Assembly (NCBI GenBank): GCA_027053695.1
Contig: JALUHL010000232.1
Span: forward strand, 1-7,040
Length of the DNA stretch: 7,040 nt
Source of the DNA: Ghiorsea sp.
GTDB taxonomy: Bacteria; Pseudomonadota; Zetaproteobacteria; Mariprofundales; Mariprofundaceae
Reading direction: 5' to 3'
The translations under genes were made by a program, and so were the position numbers. Under the pieces are notes generated by a model. That model was given only the letters and a program-made list of their open reading frames with translations, searched no databases and was not told the DNA's origin. Below are positions 1-6,321 of this stretch, one piece after another (position 1 is the first letter of the stretch; each line of letters begins with the position of its first letter).

Positions 1-26
1 TTGATTGGATTTTTGGAGTATCAAAC

Positions 27-458
27 ATGTCTACTTGGACTGTTCGCCCTGGCGATATTGAACGTAAATGGTATATTGTAGATGCAGAAGACTTGGTTCT
101 TGGCCGCATCTCTACTGAAATTGCACGTGTGTTGCGTGGTAAACATAACCCTATGTATACCCCTCATGCTGATTGTGGTGACCATGTCATCGTGATTAAT
201 GCTGAGAAAGTAAAAGTGACTGGCGACAAAGAAATGCAGAAAAAATACTACCGTCATAGTCGCTATGCTGGTGGTTTGCATGAAATCACTTTGGAAAAAC
301 AACGTGAGCGTTTTCCTGAGCGTATTATTGAATTGGCAGTGAAAGGCATGATGCCTAAAGGACCTTTGGGTCGCAAACAAATGCTGAAATTGAAAGTATA
401 TGCTGGCGCTGAGCATCCTCATGTTGCACAAGCTCCTGAAGCTTTAAAGTTAAACTAA
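27..458 (+). CDS. rplM: 50S ribosomal protein L13
   Basis: Structural protein of the large ribosomal subunit that binds 23S rRNA early in assembly. The 143 residues match the usual bacterial length of about 142, and the sequence aligns end to end with the E. coli protein as I recall it. Landmarks are the N-terminal [13 protein letters not shown] stretch (residues 16-28), [11 protein letters not shown] (37-47), the VTGDK region (64-68) and the family signature [12 protein letters not shown] (105-116), followed by KLKVYAG. The ATG is preceded by GGAG at 15-18 with 8 nt spacing, and no better upstream start is visible. rpsI follows after 25 nt, the standard L13-S9 operon pair. The operon promoter and any autoregulatory leader lie upstream of the window. 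Confidence 0.98.
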   Translation: MSTWTVRPGDIERKWYIVDAEDLVLGRISTEIARVLRGKHNPMYTPHADCGDHVIVINAEKVKVTGDKEMQKKYYRHSRYAGGLHEITLEKQRERFPERIIELAVKGMMPKGPLGRKQMLKLKVYAGAEHPHVAQAPEALKLN

Positions 459-483
459 AAGATTAGAGAATAGGTAAATTAAA

Positions 484-876
484 ATGGCAGATGATATGTA
501 TCGCGGAACAGGACGACGCAAGCGCAGTATTGCTCGTGTAATGATTAAACCAGGTAGTGGTCAAATGAGCGTCAACGGTCGCGATATGGAAAATTACTTT
601 CCTATCGAAATCATTCGCCAAGAAGCAGTTCGCCCACTCACACTGGTTGGTCTGACTGACCGTTTGGATATTCGTGTGAATGTGCATGGTGGTGGTGTTT
701 CTGGTCAAGCTGGCGCAATTCGTCATGGTATTGCTCGTGCATTGCTTGAATATGATGTTGGCCTTCGCCCTCAATTGAAAGAGAAAGGATACTTAACACG
801 TGATGCGCGTGTAGTAGAGCGTAAGAAATATGGTTTGAAAAAAGCACGTCGCGCACCTCAGTTCTCAAAACGTTAA
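484..876 (+). CDS. rpsI: 30S ribosomal protein S9
   Basis: Small-subunit ribosomal protein whose basic C-terminal tail reaches the P-site tRNA. The 130 residues are the typical bacterial length. The sequence opens with [14 protein letters not shown] (residues 6-19), carries the S9 signature [19 protein letters not shown] (69-87), and ends in the diagnostic basic tail [12 protein letters not shown] (119-130). The start ATG has only a modest Shine-Dalgarno (AGG at 472-474, 9 nt before the ATG). As the second gene of the L13-S9 pair, it is probably translated from the shared transcript. A strong hairpin terminator lies 20-50 bases after the stop, so the pair ends here and is separate from argC. 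Confidence 0.98.
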   Translation: MADDMYRGTGRRKRSIARVMIKPGSGQMSVNGRDMENYFPIEIIRQEAVRPLTLVGLTDRLDIRVNVHGGGVSGQAGAIRHGIARALLEYDVGLRPQLKEKGYLTRDARVVERKKYGLKKARRAPQFSKR

Positions 877-897
877 TTCGTTTTCGGTTCAAATTTC

Positions 898-929
898 AAG
901 GGAGAGCATTTGCTCTCCCTTTTTTGTTT
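898..929 (+). terminator. Rho-independent terminator of rplM-rpsI
   Basis: A perfect 8-bp GC-rich stem, GGGAGAGC (900-907) with GCTCTCCC (912-919), is extended by an AA/TT pair step. It closes an ATTT loop and runs into six T (920-925), then G and three T. It sits directly after rpsI, with no coding sequence crossing it. Confidence 0.93.
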
Positions 930-962
930 GTAAAATATGGGTAAGTGGTGAAATTTATAGTT

Positions 963-981
963 GGGCATGTTAAGTTTGCCC
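963..981 (+). promoter_or_regulatory. Small hairpin in the argC leader
   Basis: GGGCA (963-967) and TGCCC (977-981) can pair around a 9-nt loop, 24 nt before the argC ATG and just upstream of its ribosome binding site. There is no T run, so it is not a terminator. It could be a weak leader structure or chance. No ArgR-type box was recognised nearby, and no convincing -35/-10 pair could be fixed in 930-1000. Confidence 0.25.
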
Positions 982-1005
982 TGTTGATAGGAAGAGGAGA
1001 GTAGG

Positions 1006-2037
1006 ATGAGTATTGCAGTCGCGATTCTTGGTGCAACCGGATACACAGGAGCTGAATTGATTCGGCTGCTTGATGCACACCCTCATTTTGAAATCAAACA
1101 TTTGGCTGCTTTTAGCCAAGCTGGCAAAAAAGTATCAGATGTATTACCCAGCATCGCCAGCCAAAGCGCAAGCATGACGCTTGCTAAAGCCGATGATGTG
1201 ATGCCTGATGATGTGCAGCTTGTGTTTAGTGCGCTGCCGCATGCTGCTGCTGCGAAAAGTGTAAAAAAAGCTTTGGATGCGGGCAAAAAGGTTGTGGATT
1301 TAAGTGCAGATTTTAGGCATACTAACTTAGATAATTATGAGCAGGCTTATGGTCTAAGTCACCCATTTCCAGAGCTGTTGGAATCGTGCGTGTATGGATT
1401 AACGGAACATGCGAGATCTGATGTTGCCAACACCAACCTTGTGGCCAACCCAGGCTGCTACCCCACATCAGTATTGCTGCCGCTCATTCCTTTGCTGCAA
1501 GCTAAAGTGATTGATGCATCATCGATTATTATTGATGCCAAATCAGGCACATCGGGTGCGGGCAGAGCTGCAAAGACAGGTTTGTTATACTGTGAAATCA
1601 ATGAAAGCTTGGCGGCTTATGGCTTGCCCAAACATAGGCATGCTTGGGAAATGGAAGAGTGGGCAGCAGAGATGGGAGGGCAAGATGTGCATGTGAGATT
1701 TGTGCCGCATATCATTCCTATGACGAGAGGCATGTTGAGTACGATTCATTTAACAGGAAAAAATAGTGAGCAGTGGCACAGTATTTTATCAGATACTTAC
1801 CAAGATGAGCCCTTCGTCAATGTATTGCCTTTGGGTGCTTTGCCATCAACAGGCGCGGTTAAAGGGAGCAATCGGTGCGAAATTGGAGTGGCAGTGTTGA
1901 GTGAAACGGAAGCTGTGGTGGTGAGCTGCATTGATAATTTACTTAAAGGTGCATCAGGGCAGGCTGTGCAGAATGCCAATGTGATGTTTGGCTTTGATGA
2001 AACCACAGGCTTGAGCATCAATGCCAGTTGGCCATAG
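1006..2037 (+). CDS. argC: N-acetyl-gamma-glutamyl-phosphate reductase
   Basis: Third step of arginine biosynthesis: NADPH-dependent reduction of N-acetylglutamyl 5-phosphate to N-acetylglutamate 5-semialdehyde in the cytoplasm. The 343 residues fit the type 1 family. An N-terminal Rossmann fold opens with the dinucleotide-binding GATGYTGAELIRLL (residues 9-22). The catalytic cysteine is Cys151 in NPGCYPTS (148-155), and the active-site histidine region is KHRHAWEME (209-217, His212 likely). PHIIPMTRGM follows in the substrate domain. The C-terminal NLLKGASGQAVQNANVMFG completes the fold. The ATG has an excellent purine-rich site (GAGGAG at 994-999, 6 nt spacing). It follows the rpsI terminator, so a promoter should lie in 930-1000. 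It is probably the first gene of a five-gene transcript, since the next gene starts 17 nt after its stop. Confidence 0.97.
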   Translation: MSIAVAILGATGYTGAELIRLLDAHPHFEIKHLAAFSQAGKKVSDVLPSIASQSASMTLAKADDVMPDDVQLVFSALPHAAAAKSVKKALDAGKKVVDLSADFRHTNLDNYEQAYGLSHPFPELLESCVYGLTEHARSDVANTNLVANPGCYPTSVLLPLIPLLQAKVIDASSIIIDAKSGTSGAGRAAKTGLLYCEINESLAAYGLPKHRHAWEMEEWAAEMGGQDVHVRFVPHIIPMTRGMLSTIHLTGKNSEQWHSILSDTYQDEPFVNVLPLGALPSTGAVKGSNRCEIGVAVLSETEAVVVSCIDNLLKGASGQAVQNANVMFGFDETTGLSINASWP

Positions 2038-2054
2038 GCTTATAGGATTTAAGT

Positions 2055-2732
2055 ATGGCATTTTGGCTTAAACCCAGACAAGTTGTGATTATGGATGCGC
2101 AAAGCTCAGGGCCAGCGCGTAATTTTAATGTACGCTACCTCACTTTGTTGATTGGGTTTATATTGTTGACGGCGGGTTCGTTTGCTTTTGGTGCTTGGTA
2201 TGCTCCCTTTCATCAGATGCAGCAAATTATCCCTGAAAATATCAAGTTAAAGCGGCAAAATATGGAACTTCAACATAAGGTTGCGGATGCCAAGACATTA
2301 AATGATTTGAAAGATGAGCAGTTGTCCAGTTTGAAAGAACAAATCTCGCTTCAAGAAAGTGAGATTGTTAATGTGACCAAGCAATTGCATATGTACAAGA
2401 GCATACTGGATGAAAGAAAAGGCAAAGGTATCCATGTGTTAGAAAGCACAGCCCAGCTTACGCCTGAGCATAAGATTGAGTGGAAATCATTGTTTGTGAA
2501 GGGAGGGACTTACCCTCGATTTTTGAAAGGAAAGTATAAAATTTTTGTATTGGATGAACAGGGTAACCGTGTTGATTTAAATCATGAAGTGATGCGTTAC
2601 AGCATTGAATCGCATATGTTTATGCAGCGTACATTTGATTGGAAAGAAACATGGAAGCCTATTAAACTTGAATTGGTGATTTATAATTCACGGCAAAAAG
2701 AAGTGTTAAGAAAAATGATACCTATGCGATAG
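2055..2732 (+). CDS. Single-pass membrane coiled-coil protein (DUF6776-like)
   Basis: Uncharacterised 225-residue inner-membrane protein. A short basic N-terminus (cytoplasmic by the positive-inside rule) leads into one hydrophobic segment at about residues 28-49. A charged, heptad-rich stretch at about 57-119 is strongly predicted by eye to be a coiled coil. A C-terminal domain (about 125-225) follows, with alternating beta-like stretches such as KYKIFVLDEQGNRVDL and KPIKLELVIYN, and is likely periplasmic. The layout and position between argC and a bactofilin resemble the family I know as DUF6776; the name is from memory and not searched. The start has AGGA (2044-2047) 7 nt upstream; an in-frame ATG at 2091 is a weaker alternative that would keep the membrane segment. 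It may work with the adjacent bactofilin in envelope organisation, which is inference from position only. Confidence 0.85.
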   Translation: MAFWLKPRQVVIMDAQSSGPARNFNVRYLTLLIGFILLTAGSFAFGAWYAPFHQMQQIIPENIKLKRQNMELQHKVADAKTLNDLKDEQLSSLKEQISLQESEIVNVTKQLHMYKSILDERKGKGIHVLESTAQLTPEHKIEWKSLFVKGGTYPRFLKGKYKIFVLDEQGNRVDLNHEVMRYSIESHMFMQRTFDWKETWKPIKLELVIYNSRQKEVLRKMIPMR

Positions 2733-2782
2733 GCTTAAAAGCAAAGTTTGAATACAAAGTGAACAGTAAAGGAAATCGTGAT

Positions 2783-3220
2783 ATGCTTAGAAGAAAGGAA
2801 ACTAAGGAAACAAAGGGAGTGACCATGAAAGAACCACAACATATTGATACGCTAATCGGTGCACACTCTGTGTTTACAGGTGATTTGTCGTTTGAAGGTG
2901 CGGTGCGCATTGATGGACGCTTTGAGGGCAATATTCGCTCAGAAAAAGATGGAACACTGATTGTCAGTGAAGGCGCTTTTATTAAAGGCGAAGTTAGCGT
3001 GCCTAACTTGGTCTTGCATGGCGATATCAATGGTAATGTTTGCGCAACCAGTAGCTTGAGAATTGGCGCAAAAGGTGTGCTCAATGGTGATGTTGTATAT
3101 AAATCATTGAGTTTATCTGAAGGTGCGGCGATGAATGGCCATTGCTCACGCATTGAAGAAGCATCGGCGAGTGTTACCAAAATTAAGAAGAATGATGCGG
3201 AAGTTATCCAAGTTAAATAA
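2783..3220 (+). CDS. Bactofilin family cytoskeletal protein
   Basis: Bactofilins polymerise without nucleotide into right-handed beta-helical filaments, often at the membrane, and scaffold cell-shape or peptidoglycan enzymes. From this start the protein has 145 residues: a basic, flexible tail (1-20, MLRRKETKETKG...), then the domain opening at IDTLIGAHSVFTGDLSFEGAVRIDG (from residue 21) and a ladder of short glycine-punctuated beta turns (GRFEGNI, GAFIKGEV, GDINGNV, GAKGVLNGDV), then a polar tail (123-145). ATG 2783 has AAGGA (2769-2773) 9 nt upstream and gives the short Lys/Arg-rich lead-in common in the family. ATG 2825, with GGGAG at 2815-2819, would give 131 residues and is nearly as good. 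GTG 2759 lacks a binding site. The stop overlaps the next start by 1 nt. Confidence 0.9.
   Translation: MLRRKETKETKGVTMKEPQHIDTLIGAHSVFTGDLSFEGAVRIDGRFEGNIRSEKDGTLIVSEGAFIKGEVSVPNLVLHGDINGNVCATSSLRIGAKGVLNGDVVYKSLSLSEGAAMNGHCSRIEEASASVTKIKKNDAEVIQVK
2815..2819 (+). promoter_or_regulatory. Ribosome binding site for the alternative bactofilin start
   Basis: GGGAG lies 5 nt before the in-frame ATG at 2825, inside the reading frame that opens at 2783. It makes the start ambiguous: the two forms would share the beta-helix domain but differ by the 14-residue basic N-terminal tail. Confidence 0.5.
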
Positions 3221-3756
3221 TGCTTTATCGCTATAAAGAAGATTCGCCTAAGGTTGCCAGCTCTGCATGGTTAGCGAGCAATGCTGATGTGATTGGTAGG
3301 GTTGAAATCGGGGCTGATTCTTCGGTTTGGTATCAAAGCGTGCTGCGTGGCGATGTCAATTTCATTCGCATTGGTGAGCGCACCAACATTCAAGATTTAA
3401 CTATGATTCATAATAGTTCGGATGTGCCATGTGTTGTGGGCAATGATGTCACGGTTGGGCATAGTGCGGTGTTGCATGGCTGCGAGATTCAAGATGGTTG
3501 TTTGGTAGGCATGGGCTCCACAGTGATGGACCATGCGGTGTTGGAAGCAGGATGTTTTCTGGCGGCAGGGTCGCTTGTGCCAGAGCATAAGGTGTTGCGT
3601 GGCGGTTATTTGTACGCAGGAAGTCCTGCCAAAGAGCGCAGGCCTTTAACGGATCAAGAAAAAGCATTTTTATTGCAGTCTGCTAAGCATTATGTGGCGC
3701 TTGCACAAACGCATCGAGATTCGGTCGTTGCCCTCAACCAAGATAAACCATCATGA
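3220..3756 (+). CDS. Gamma-class carbonic anhydrase family protein (YrdA/CaiE-like)
   Basis: Left-handed beta-helix protein of 178 residues in the gamma-carbonic anhydrase / hexapeptide-repeat family. Active members are trimers that hydrate CO2 to bicarbonate at a metal held between subunits. The three metal-ligand histidines are present with family spacing: His64 (MIHN), His81 (VGHSAVLHGC) and His86. The conserved Arg43 and Asp45 (RGD) and Gln58 (IQD) are also kept. Hexapeptide turns run through about residues 12-135, ending at GSPAKERRPLT, followed by a C-terminal helix (about 143-166). The start overlaps the bactofilin stop (TAATG) and only a distant GGAAG (3199-3203) precedes it, so translation probably depends on coupling. 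All ligands are intact, but many bacterial YrdA-type homologues have weak or unproven activity, so the reaction is an inference. Confidence 0.9.
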   Translation: MLYRYKEDSPKVASSAWLASNADVIGRVEIGADSSVWYQSVLRGDVNFIRIGERTNIQDLTMIHNSSDVPCVVGNDVTVGHSAVLHGCEIQDGCLVGMGSTVMDHAVLEAGCFLAAGSLVPEHKVLRGGYLYAGSPAKERRPLTDQEKAFLLQSAKHYVALAQTHRDSVVALNQDKPS

Positions 3757-4679
3757 AGAAAGCTGTATTGGATATTGGCTCCAATACCATTCGATTATTG
3801 ATTGCTGAAGTTAGCGATTCATCTTATCAAAAAATATACTACCAACATCGTGTGGCGCGGTTGGGTGAAGGCTTACAACAAACCGGTGCATTAAGCGATG
3901 CAGGCAAACAGCGTGGTATGGTTGTATTCTTAGAAGTAGTAGATATTTGTGCATCGCACGGCATCGCAGCCCAAGATATTCAAGCTGTGGCCACGGCGGC
4001 GATTCGCGAAGCCAGCAATGGTAAAGATTATGTGCAGCATGTTTTAGATACCTTAGACTTAAACATTCAGATTATTCATGGGCAACTTGAAGCTAAATTA
4101 TCGCTTTTGGGTGCACAAATGGTGTTGGATGCGGATGTGAGCCAAGATATGTTACTCTTTGATATTGGTGGGGCAAGCACGGAGTTTAATCGTGTGCGGG
4201 ATGGCGAATTGGTGGATGGTTTTAGTGAGAAGCTTGGTGTGGTTAGGCTGACAGAGCTGTATCTTGCACATAACCCGCCTTTACCATCGGAATATCAAGC
4301 CATGAAAGAACATACCAAAGGGCATTTGAAACACATAGAAAGCTTATGGGGTGAGGATACTTTTCTACCTAAGTATATGGTGGGCACAGCAGGTACGGTG
4401 ACCACGCTTGCAGCTATCGTCTTGCAGATGGGAGATTACGATGCCAATACCATTAACAACTACAGATTAAAAAAAGAAGATTTTGAATCTTTGCGAGATG
4501 AATTATTGGGTATGACCAATGAGGAGCGTCTGGCGATTCCGGCGATTGAGCAAGGTAGGGAAGATGTGATTGTGGTGGGTTTAGCTATTGTGGATGCCAT
4601 GTTTGAGTTCTGGGGTTATGAGGCTATGGTCACTGTGGATGCAGGGCTTTTAGAAGGGCTGCTCTTTGCCCGCGTTTGA
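3753..4679 (+). CDS. Ppx/GppA family phosphatase (exopolyphosphatase-like)
   Basis: Member of the actin-like ASKHA superfamily that removes terminal phosphate from polyphosphate and/or pppGpp. The 308 residues cover only the two-lobed catalytic Ppx-GppA core. The longer C-terminal HD-like region of E. coli Ppx and GppA is absent, as in many short bacterial forms. Visible motifs: first phosphate loop DIGSNTIRLLIAEV (7-20), ATAAIREASNG (80-90), GQLEA with the catalytic-equivalent Glu113, second phosphate loop DIGGASTE (137-144, Asp137 and Glu144 matching E. coli Asp143 and Glu150), GTAGTVTTLAAI (211-222), and GREDVIVVG with VDAGLLEG near the C-terminus. The third position after DIG is Ala141, where Gly is usual. 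The ATG overlaps the carbonic anhydrase stop (ATGA) and has no clear Shine-Dalgarno, so coupling is likely. Substrate (polyphosphate or pppGpp) cannot be told from sequence. Confidence 0.92.
   Translation: MKKAVLDIGSNTIRLLIAEVSDSSYQKIYYQHRVARLGEGLQQTGALSDAGKQRGMVVFLEVVDICASHGIAAQDIQAVATAAIREASNGKDYVQHVLDTLDLNIQIIHGQLEAKLSLLGAQMVLDADVSQDMLLFDIGGASTEFNRVRDGELVDGFSEKLGVVRLTELYLAHNPPLPSEYQAMKEHTKGHLKHIESLWGEDTFLPKYMVGTAGTVTTLAAIVLQMGDYDANTINNYRLKKEDFESLRDELLGMTNEERLAIPAIEQGREDVIVVGLAIVDAMFEFWGYEAMVTVDAGLLEGLLFARV
4655..4670 (+). promoter_or_regulatory. Possible sigma-54 (-24/-12) promoter for glnA
   Basis: GG (4656-4657) and GC (4668-4669) are separated by exactly 10 nt, with TTT before the GC, fitting the invariant core of GG-N10-GC and a TTGC-type -12 element. 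The rest of the -24 element (consensus TGGCAC) is poor. It lies in the last codons of the Ppx/GppA gene. Expression of glnA from sigma-54 is common in Pseudomonadota, but no NtrC-type dyad was found upstream. Confidence 0.25.
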
Positions 4680-4691
4680 TTTCTCATTGCG

Positions 4692-4731
4692 CATGCAAAT
4701 GCTTTGTGTAAAGATTAGCCTTCATGCAAAT
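4692..4731 (+). repeat. Direct repeat CATGCAAAT, 31 bp apart
   Basis: The nonamer CATGCAAAT occurs at 4692-4700 and again, identical, at 4723-4731. The start-to-start distance is 31 bp, close to three helical turns, so two protein subunits would sit on the same face of the DNA. Both copies lie between the Ppx/GppA stop and the glnA ribosome binding site. A regulator site is plausible but not identified. Confidence 0.45.
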
Positions 4732-4747
4732 ATAGAGGGTAACCGCC

Positions 4748-4766
4748 CTGTTTTAGTCTAAAACAG
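4748..4766 (+). promoter_or_regulatory. 19-bp inverted repeat in the glnA leader
   Basis: CTGTTTTA (4748-4755) and TAAAACAG (4759-4766) form a perfect 8-bp dyad around GTC, ending 9 nt before the glnA ribosome binding site. A smaller AGGG/CCCT stem (4736-4739 with 4746-4749) overlaps its left arm, so the two RNA folds would exclude each other. No T run follows, so it is not a terminator. It may be an operator or a leader RNA hairpin. Confidence 0.45.
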
Positions 4767-4775
4767 CAGGTAAAT

Positions 4776-4790
4776 AAGGAGAGAGATGTG
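4776..4790 (+). promoter_or_regulatory. glnA ribosome binding site with overlapping ATG-TGA and GTG start
   Basis: AAGGAG (4776-4781) is 6 nt before the GTG at 4788. An ATG at 4786-4788 overlaps that GTG by one base but is followed at once by TGA (4789-4791), so it can only encode a single methionine. The GTG is the only start that gives the family-standard N-terminus; the next in-frame ATG is at residue 68. Confidence 0.8.
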
Positions 4791-6209
4791 AGCGATGCAA
4801 TAAAAAAGGTCTTTGACCTTGTTGAAGAAAATGACTGCGAATTCGTGGATGTTCGTTTTACGGACACCAAAGGTAAATGGCAGCATGTAACATTCCCCAT
4901 TCATGAGTTGAATGAAAATAGTTTTGTAGAAGGATTTGCTTTTGATGGCTCTTCTATTGAAGGCTGGTGTGAAATTAACAACTCAGATATGTCACTCATT
5001 CCAGACCCTGAGAGTGCGCGTATTGACCCATTCTTTGAAGCTTCAACACTTGTGTTGGTTTCTCAGGTGATTGACCCTATCAGCGGTGAAGACTACAACC
5101 GTTGCCCACGTCAAGTGGCTCAACGCGCACTTAAGTATATCAAATCTGCAGGCATTGCAGATACGGTATATTTCGGCCCAGAATTAGAATTCTTCGTATT
5201 TGACGGCTTGCGCTACAACAACGATATGGGTTCTTGTGGTTATACCATTGATTCTGAAGAAGCAGCTTGGAACTCCAATGTAAACTATGAAGGTGGTAAC
5301 ACGGGTCACCGCCCTAAAGTGAAAGGTGGCTACTTCCCCGTTCCTCCAGTGGATACACTTCACGAAATGCGCAACGATATGTCTTTGGTGATGTCTGATG
5401 TTGGCATCCACATGGAATGTCATCACCATGAAGTGGCAACGGCTGGTCAATGCGAATTGGCGATGAAATTTGGCGAATTGATTGAACAAGCGGATAAAGC
5501 GCAATGGTATAAATATATTGTGCACAATGTTGCAGATGCCCACGGTAAAACAGCAACGTTTATGCCTAAACCTATCTTCAATGATAACGGAACTGCCATG
5601 CACGTTCACCAATCCATCTGGAAAGATGGTGTGAACTTGTTCGCAGGTAAAGATAGCGATTATGCTAACCTTTCTCAGGAAGCGATGTGGTATATTGGCG
5701 GCATTATCAAACATGCTCGCGCCTTGAATGCATTCACTAATGCATCTACAAACTCATACAAACGTTTGGTTCCAGGCTTTGAAGCGCCAGTGATGCTTGC
5801 ATATTCAAACCGTAACCGTTCTGCATCAATTCGTATCCCTGTGGTGGGTTCTGATCCAGCGCGTAGGATTGAAATTCGTTTCCCAGATTCAACTGCAAAC
5901 CCATACTTGGCATTTACGGCCATGTTGATGGCTGGCCTTGATGGCATTGCCAACAAAATGGATCCTGGTAAACCTTCAGATATGAACTTGTATGACCTAT
6001 CACCTGAAGAAGAAGCGAAAATCCCAACGGTTTGTTCTAGCCTAGATCAAGCATTGGATGCATTGGATGCAGATCGTGACTTCTTGAAAGTCGGTGGTGT
6101 GATGGATGATGATATGATTGATGCTTACATTGACATGAAAATGGAAGATGTGCAGCAGCTTCGTATGCGCCCTCACCCGATTGAAATGGAAATGTACTAC
6201 TCCGTATAA
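4788..6209 (+). CDS. glnA: Type I glutamine synthetase (adenylylatable, GSI-beta)
   Basis: Cytoplasmic dodecameric enzyme that makes glutamine from glutamate, ammonia and ATP, the entry point of nitrogen assimilation. The 473 residues compare with 469 in E. coli and align throughout. Visible motifs: [16 protein letters not shown] (19-34), active-site aspartate loop FDGSSIEGW (52-60), metal ligands Glu132 and Glu134 (GPELEFF), [12 protein letters not shown] with Glu215 and Glu223, the ATP-site KTATFMPKP (254-262), His272 in MHVH, the flap Glu332 in [16 protein letters not shown] (341-351) and RRIEIRFPD (359-367). Tyr402 in NLYDLSPEE is the expected adenylylation site, implying GlnE/PII control. 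It starts with GTG, 108 nt after Ppx/GppA. A terminator follows, and no ntrBC lies downstream. Confidence 0.98.
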   Translation: MSDAIKKVFDLVEENDCEFVDVRFTDTKGKWQHVTFPIHELNENSFVEGFAFDGSSIEGWCEINNSDMSLIPDPESARIDPFFEASTLVLVSQVIDPISGEDYNRCPRQVAQRALKYIKSAGIADTVYFGPELEFFVFDGLRYNNDMGSCGYTIDSEEAAWNSNVNYEGGNTGHRPKVKGGYFPVPPVDTLHEMRNDMSLVMSDVGIHMECHHHEVATAGQCELAMKFGELIEQADKAQWYKYIVHNVADAHGKTATFMPKPIFNDNGTAMHVHQSIWKDGVNLFAGKDSDYANLSQEAMWYIGGIIKHARALNAFTNASTNSYKRLVPGFEAPVMLAYSNRNRSASIRIPVVGSDPARRIEIRFPDSTANPYLAFTAMLMAGLDGIANKMDPGKPSDMNLYDLSPEEEAKIPTVCSSLDQALDALDADRDFLKVGGVMDDDMIDAYIDMKMEDVQQLRMRPHPIEMEMYYSV

Positions 6210-6250
6210 GTTTGTTTCTTTAAGTCGTAAGACAACAAAGTGTAAACATG

Positions 6251-6280
6251 AAAAGCCGTCACGATAGTGGCGGCTTTTTT
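6251..6280 (+). terminator. Rho-independent terminator of glnA
   Basis: GCCGTCAC (6255-6262) pairs with GTGGCGGC (6267-6274), including one G-U pair, around a GATA loop and runs into six T (6275-6280). Four A precede the stem, so it could also stop transcription from the other side. It is almost identical to the terminator at 6795-6825. Confidence 0.93.
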
Positions 6281-6282
6281 GT

Positions 6283-6309
6283 TTGACATCCCCCCCCCGC
6301 AATTATGAT
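6283..6309 (+). promoter_or_regulatory. Sigma-70-type promoter with poly-C spacer (candidate phase-variable promoter)
   Basis: A perfect -35 hexamer TTGACA (6283-6288) and a -10 TATGAT (6304-6309, five of six to consensus) are separated by 15 bp. Nine consecutive C (6290-6298) lie inside this spacer. It stands right after the glnA terminator and upstream of the PH-domain gene, with an expected transcript start near 6316. Gain of two C would give the optimal 17-bp spacing. The promoter elements are seen directly; switching is inferred by analogy with known poly-C promoters. Confidence 0.7.
6290..6298 (+). repeat. Homopolymeric C9 tract
   Basis: Nine C in a row, between TTGACA and TATGAT. It is the longest single-base run noticed in the window, and the other notable runs are A or T. 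In an AT-leaning genome a C run of this length is unexpected by chance. Confidence 0.95.
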
Positions 6310-6321
6310 GCCAAATAGGGT

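Noticed and set aside
1263..1269. A7 run inside argC as a possible slippage site
   Set aside because: The frame is intact and the run encodes ordinary lysines in a conserved helix. Such runs are common in AT-leaning genomes.
2034..2737. ATAGGCTTA at the argC stop (2034-2042) and again at the stop of the next gene (2729-2737)
   Set aside because: A 9-bp match that includes the TAG stop in both cases is suggestive of a repeat, but there is no further similarity beyond a few bases. Chance is sufficient.
2759..2761. GTG start for the bactofilin gene
   Set aside because: It has no Shine-Dalgarno upstream, and the added residues (VNSKGNRD) look like spacer sequence. ATG 2783 and ATG 2825 are both better supported.
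2722..3180. Open frame of 152 codons on the minus strand
   Set aside because: It is antisense to the bactofilin, Ser/Pro/Leu rich, with no recognisable domain. The plus-strand gene has clear family motifs.
4680..4787. NtrC-binding dyad or rho-independent terminator between Ppx/GppA and glnA
   Set aside because: No TGCACC-type dyad is present, and neither hairpin is followed by a T run, so neither could be supported.
5184..5714. Long open frame of 176 codons on the minus strand
   Set aside because: It lies wholly inside glnA, which is a certain gene. The translation is rich in His, Phe and Ile, as expected for the complement of a conserved coding sequence, and no family or ribosome binding site is evident.
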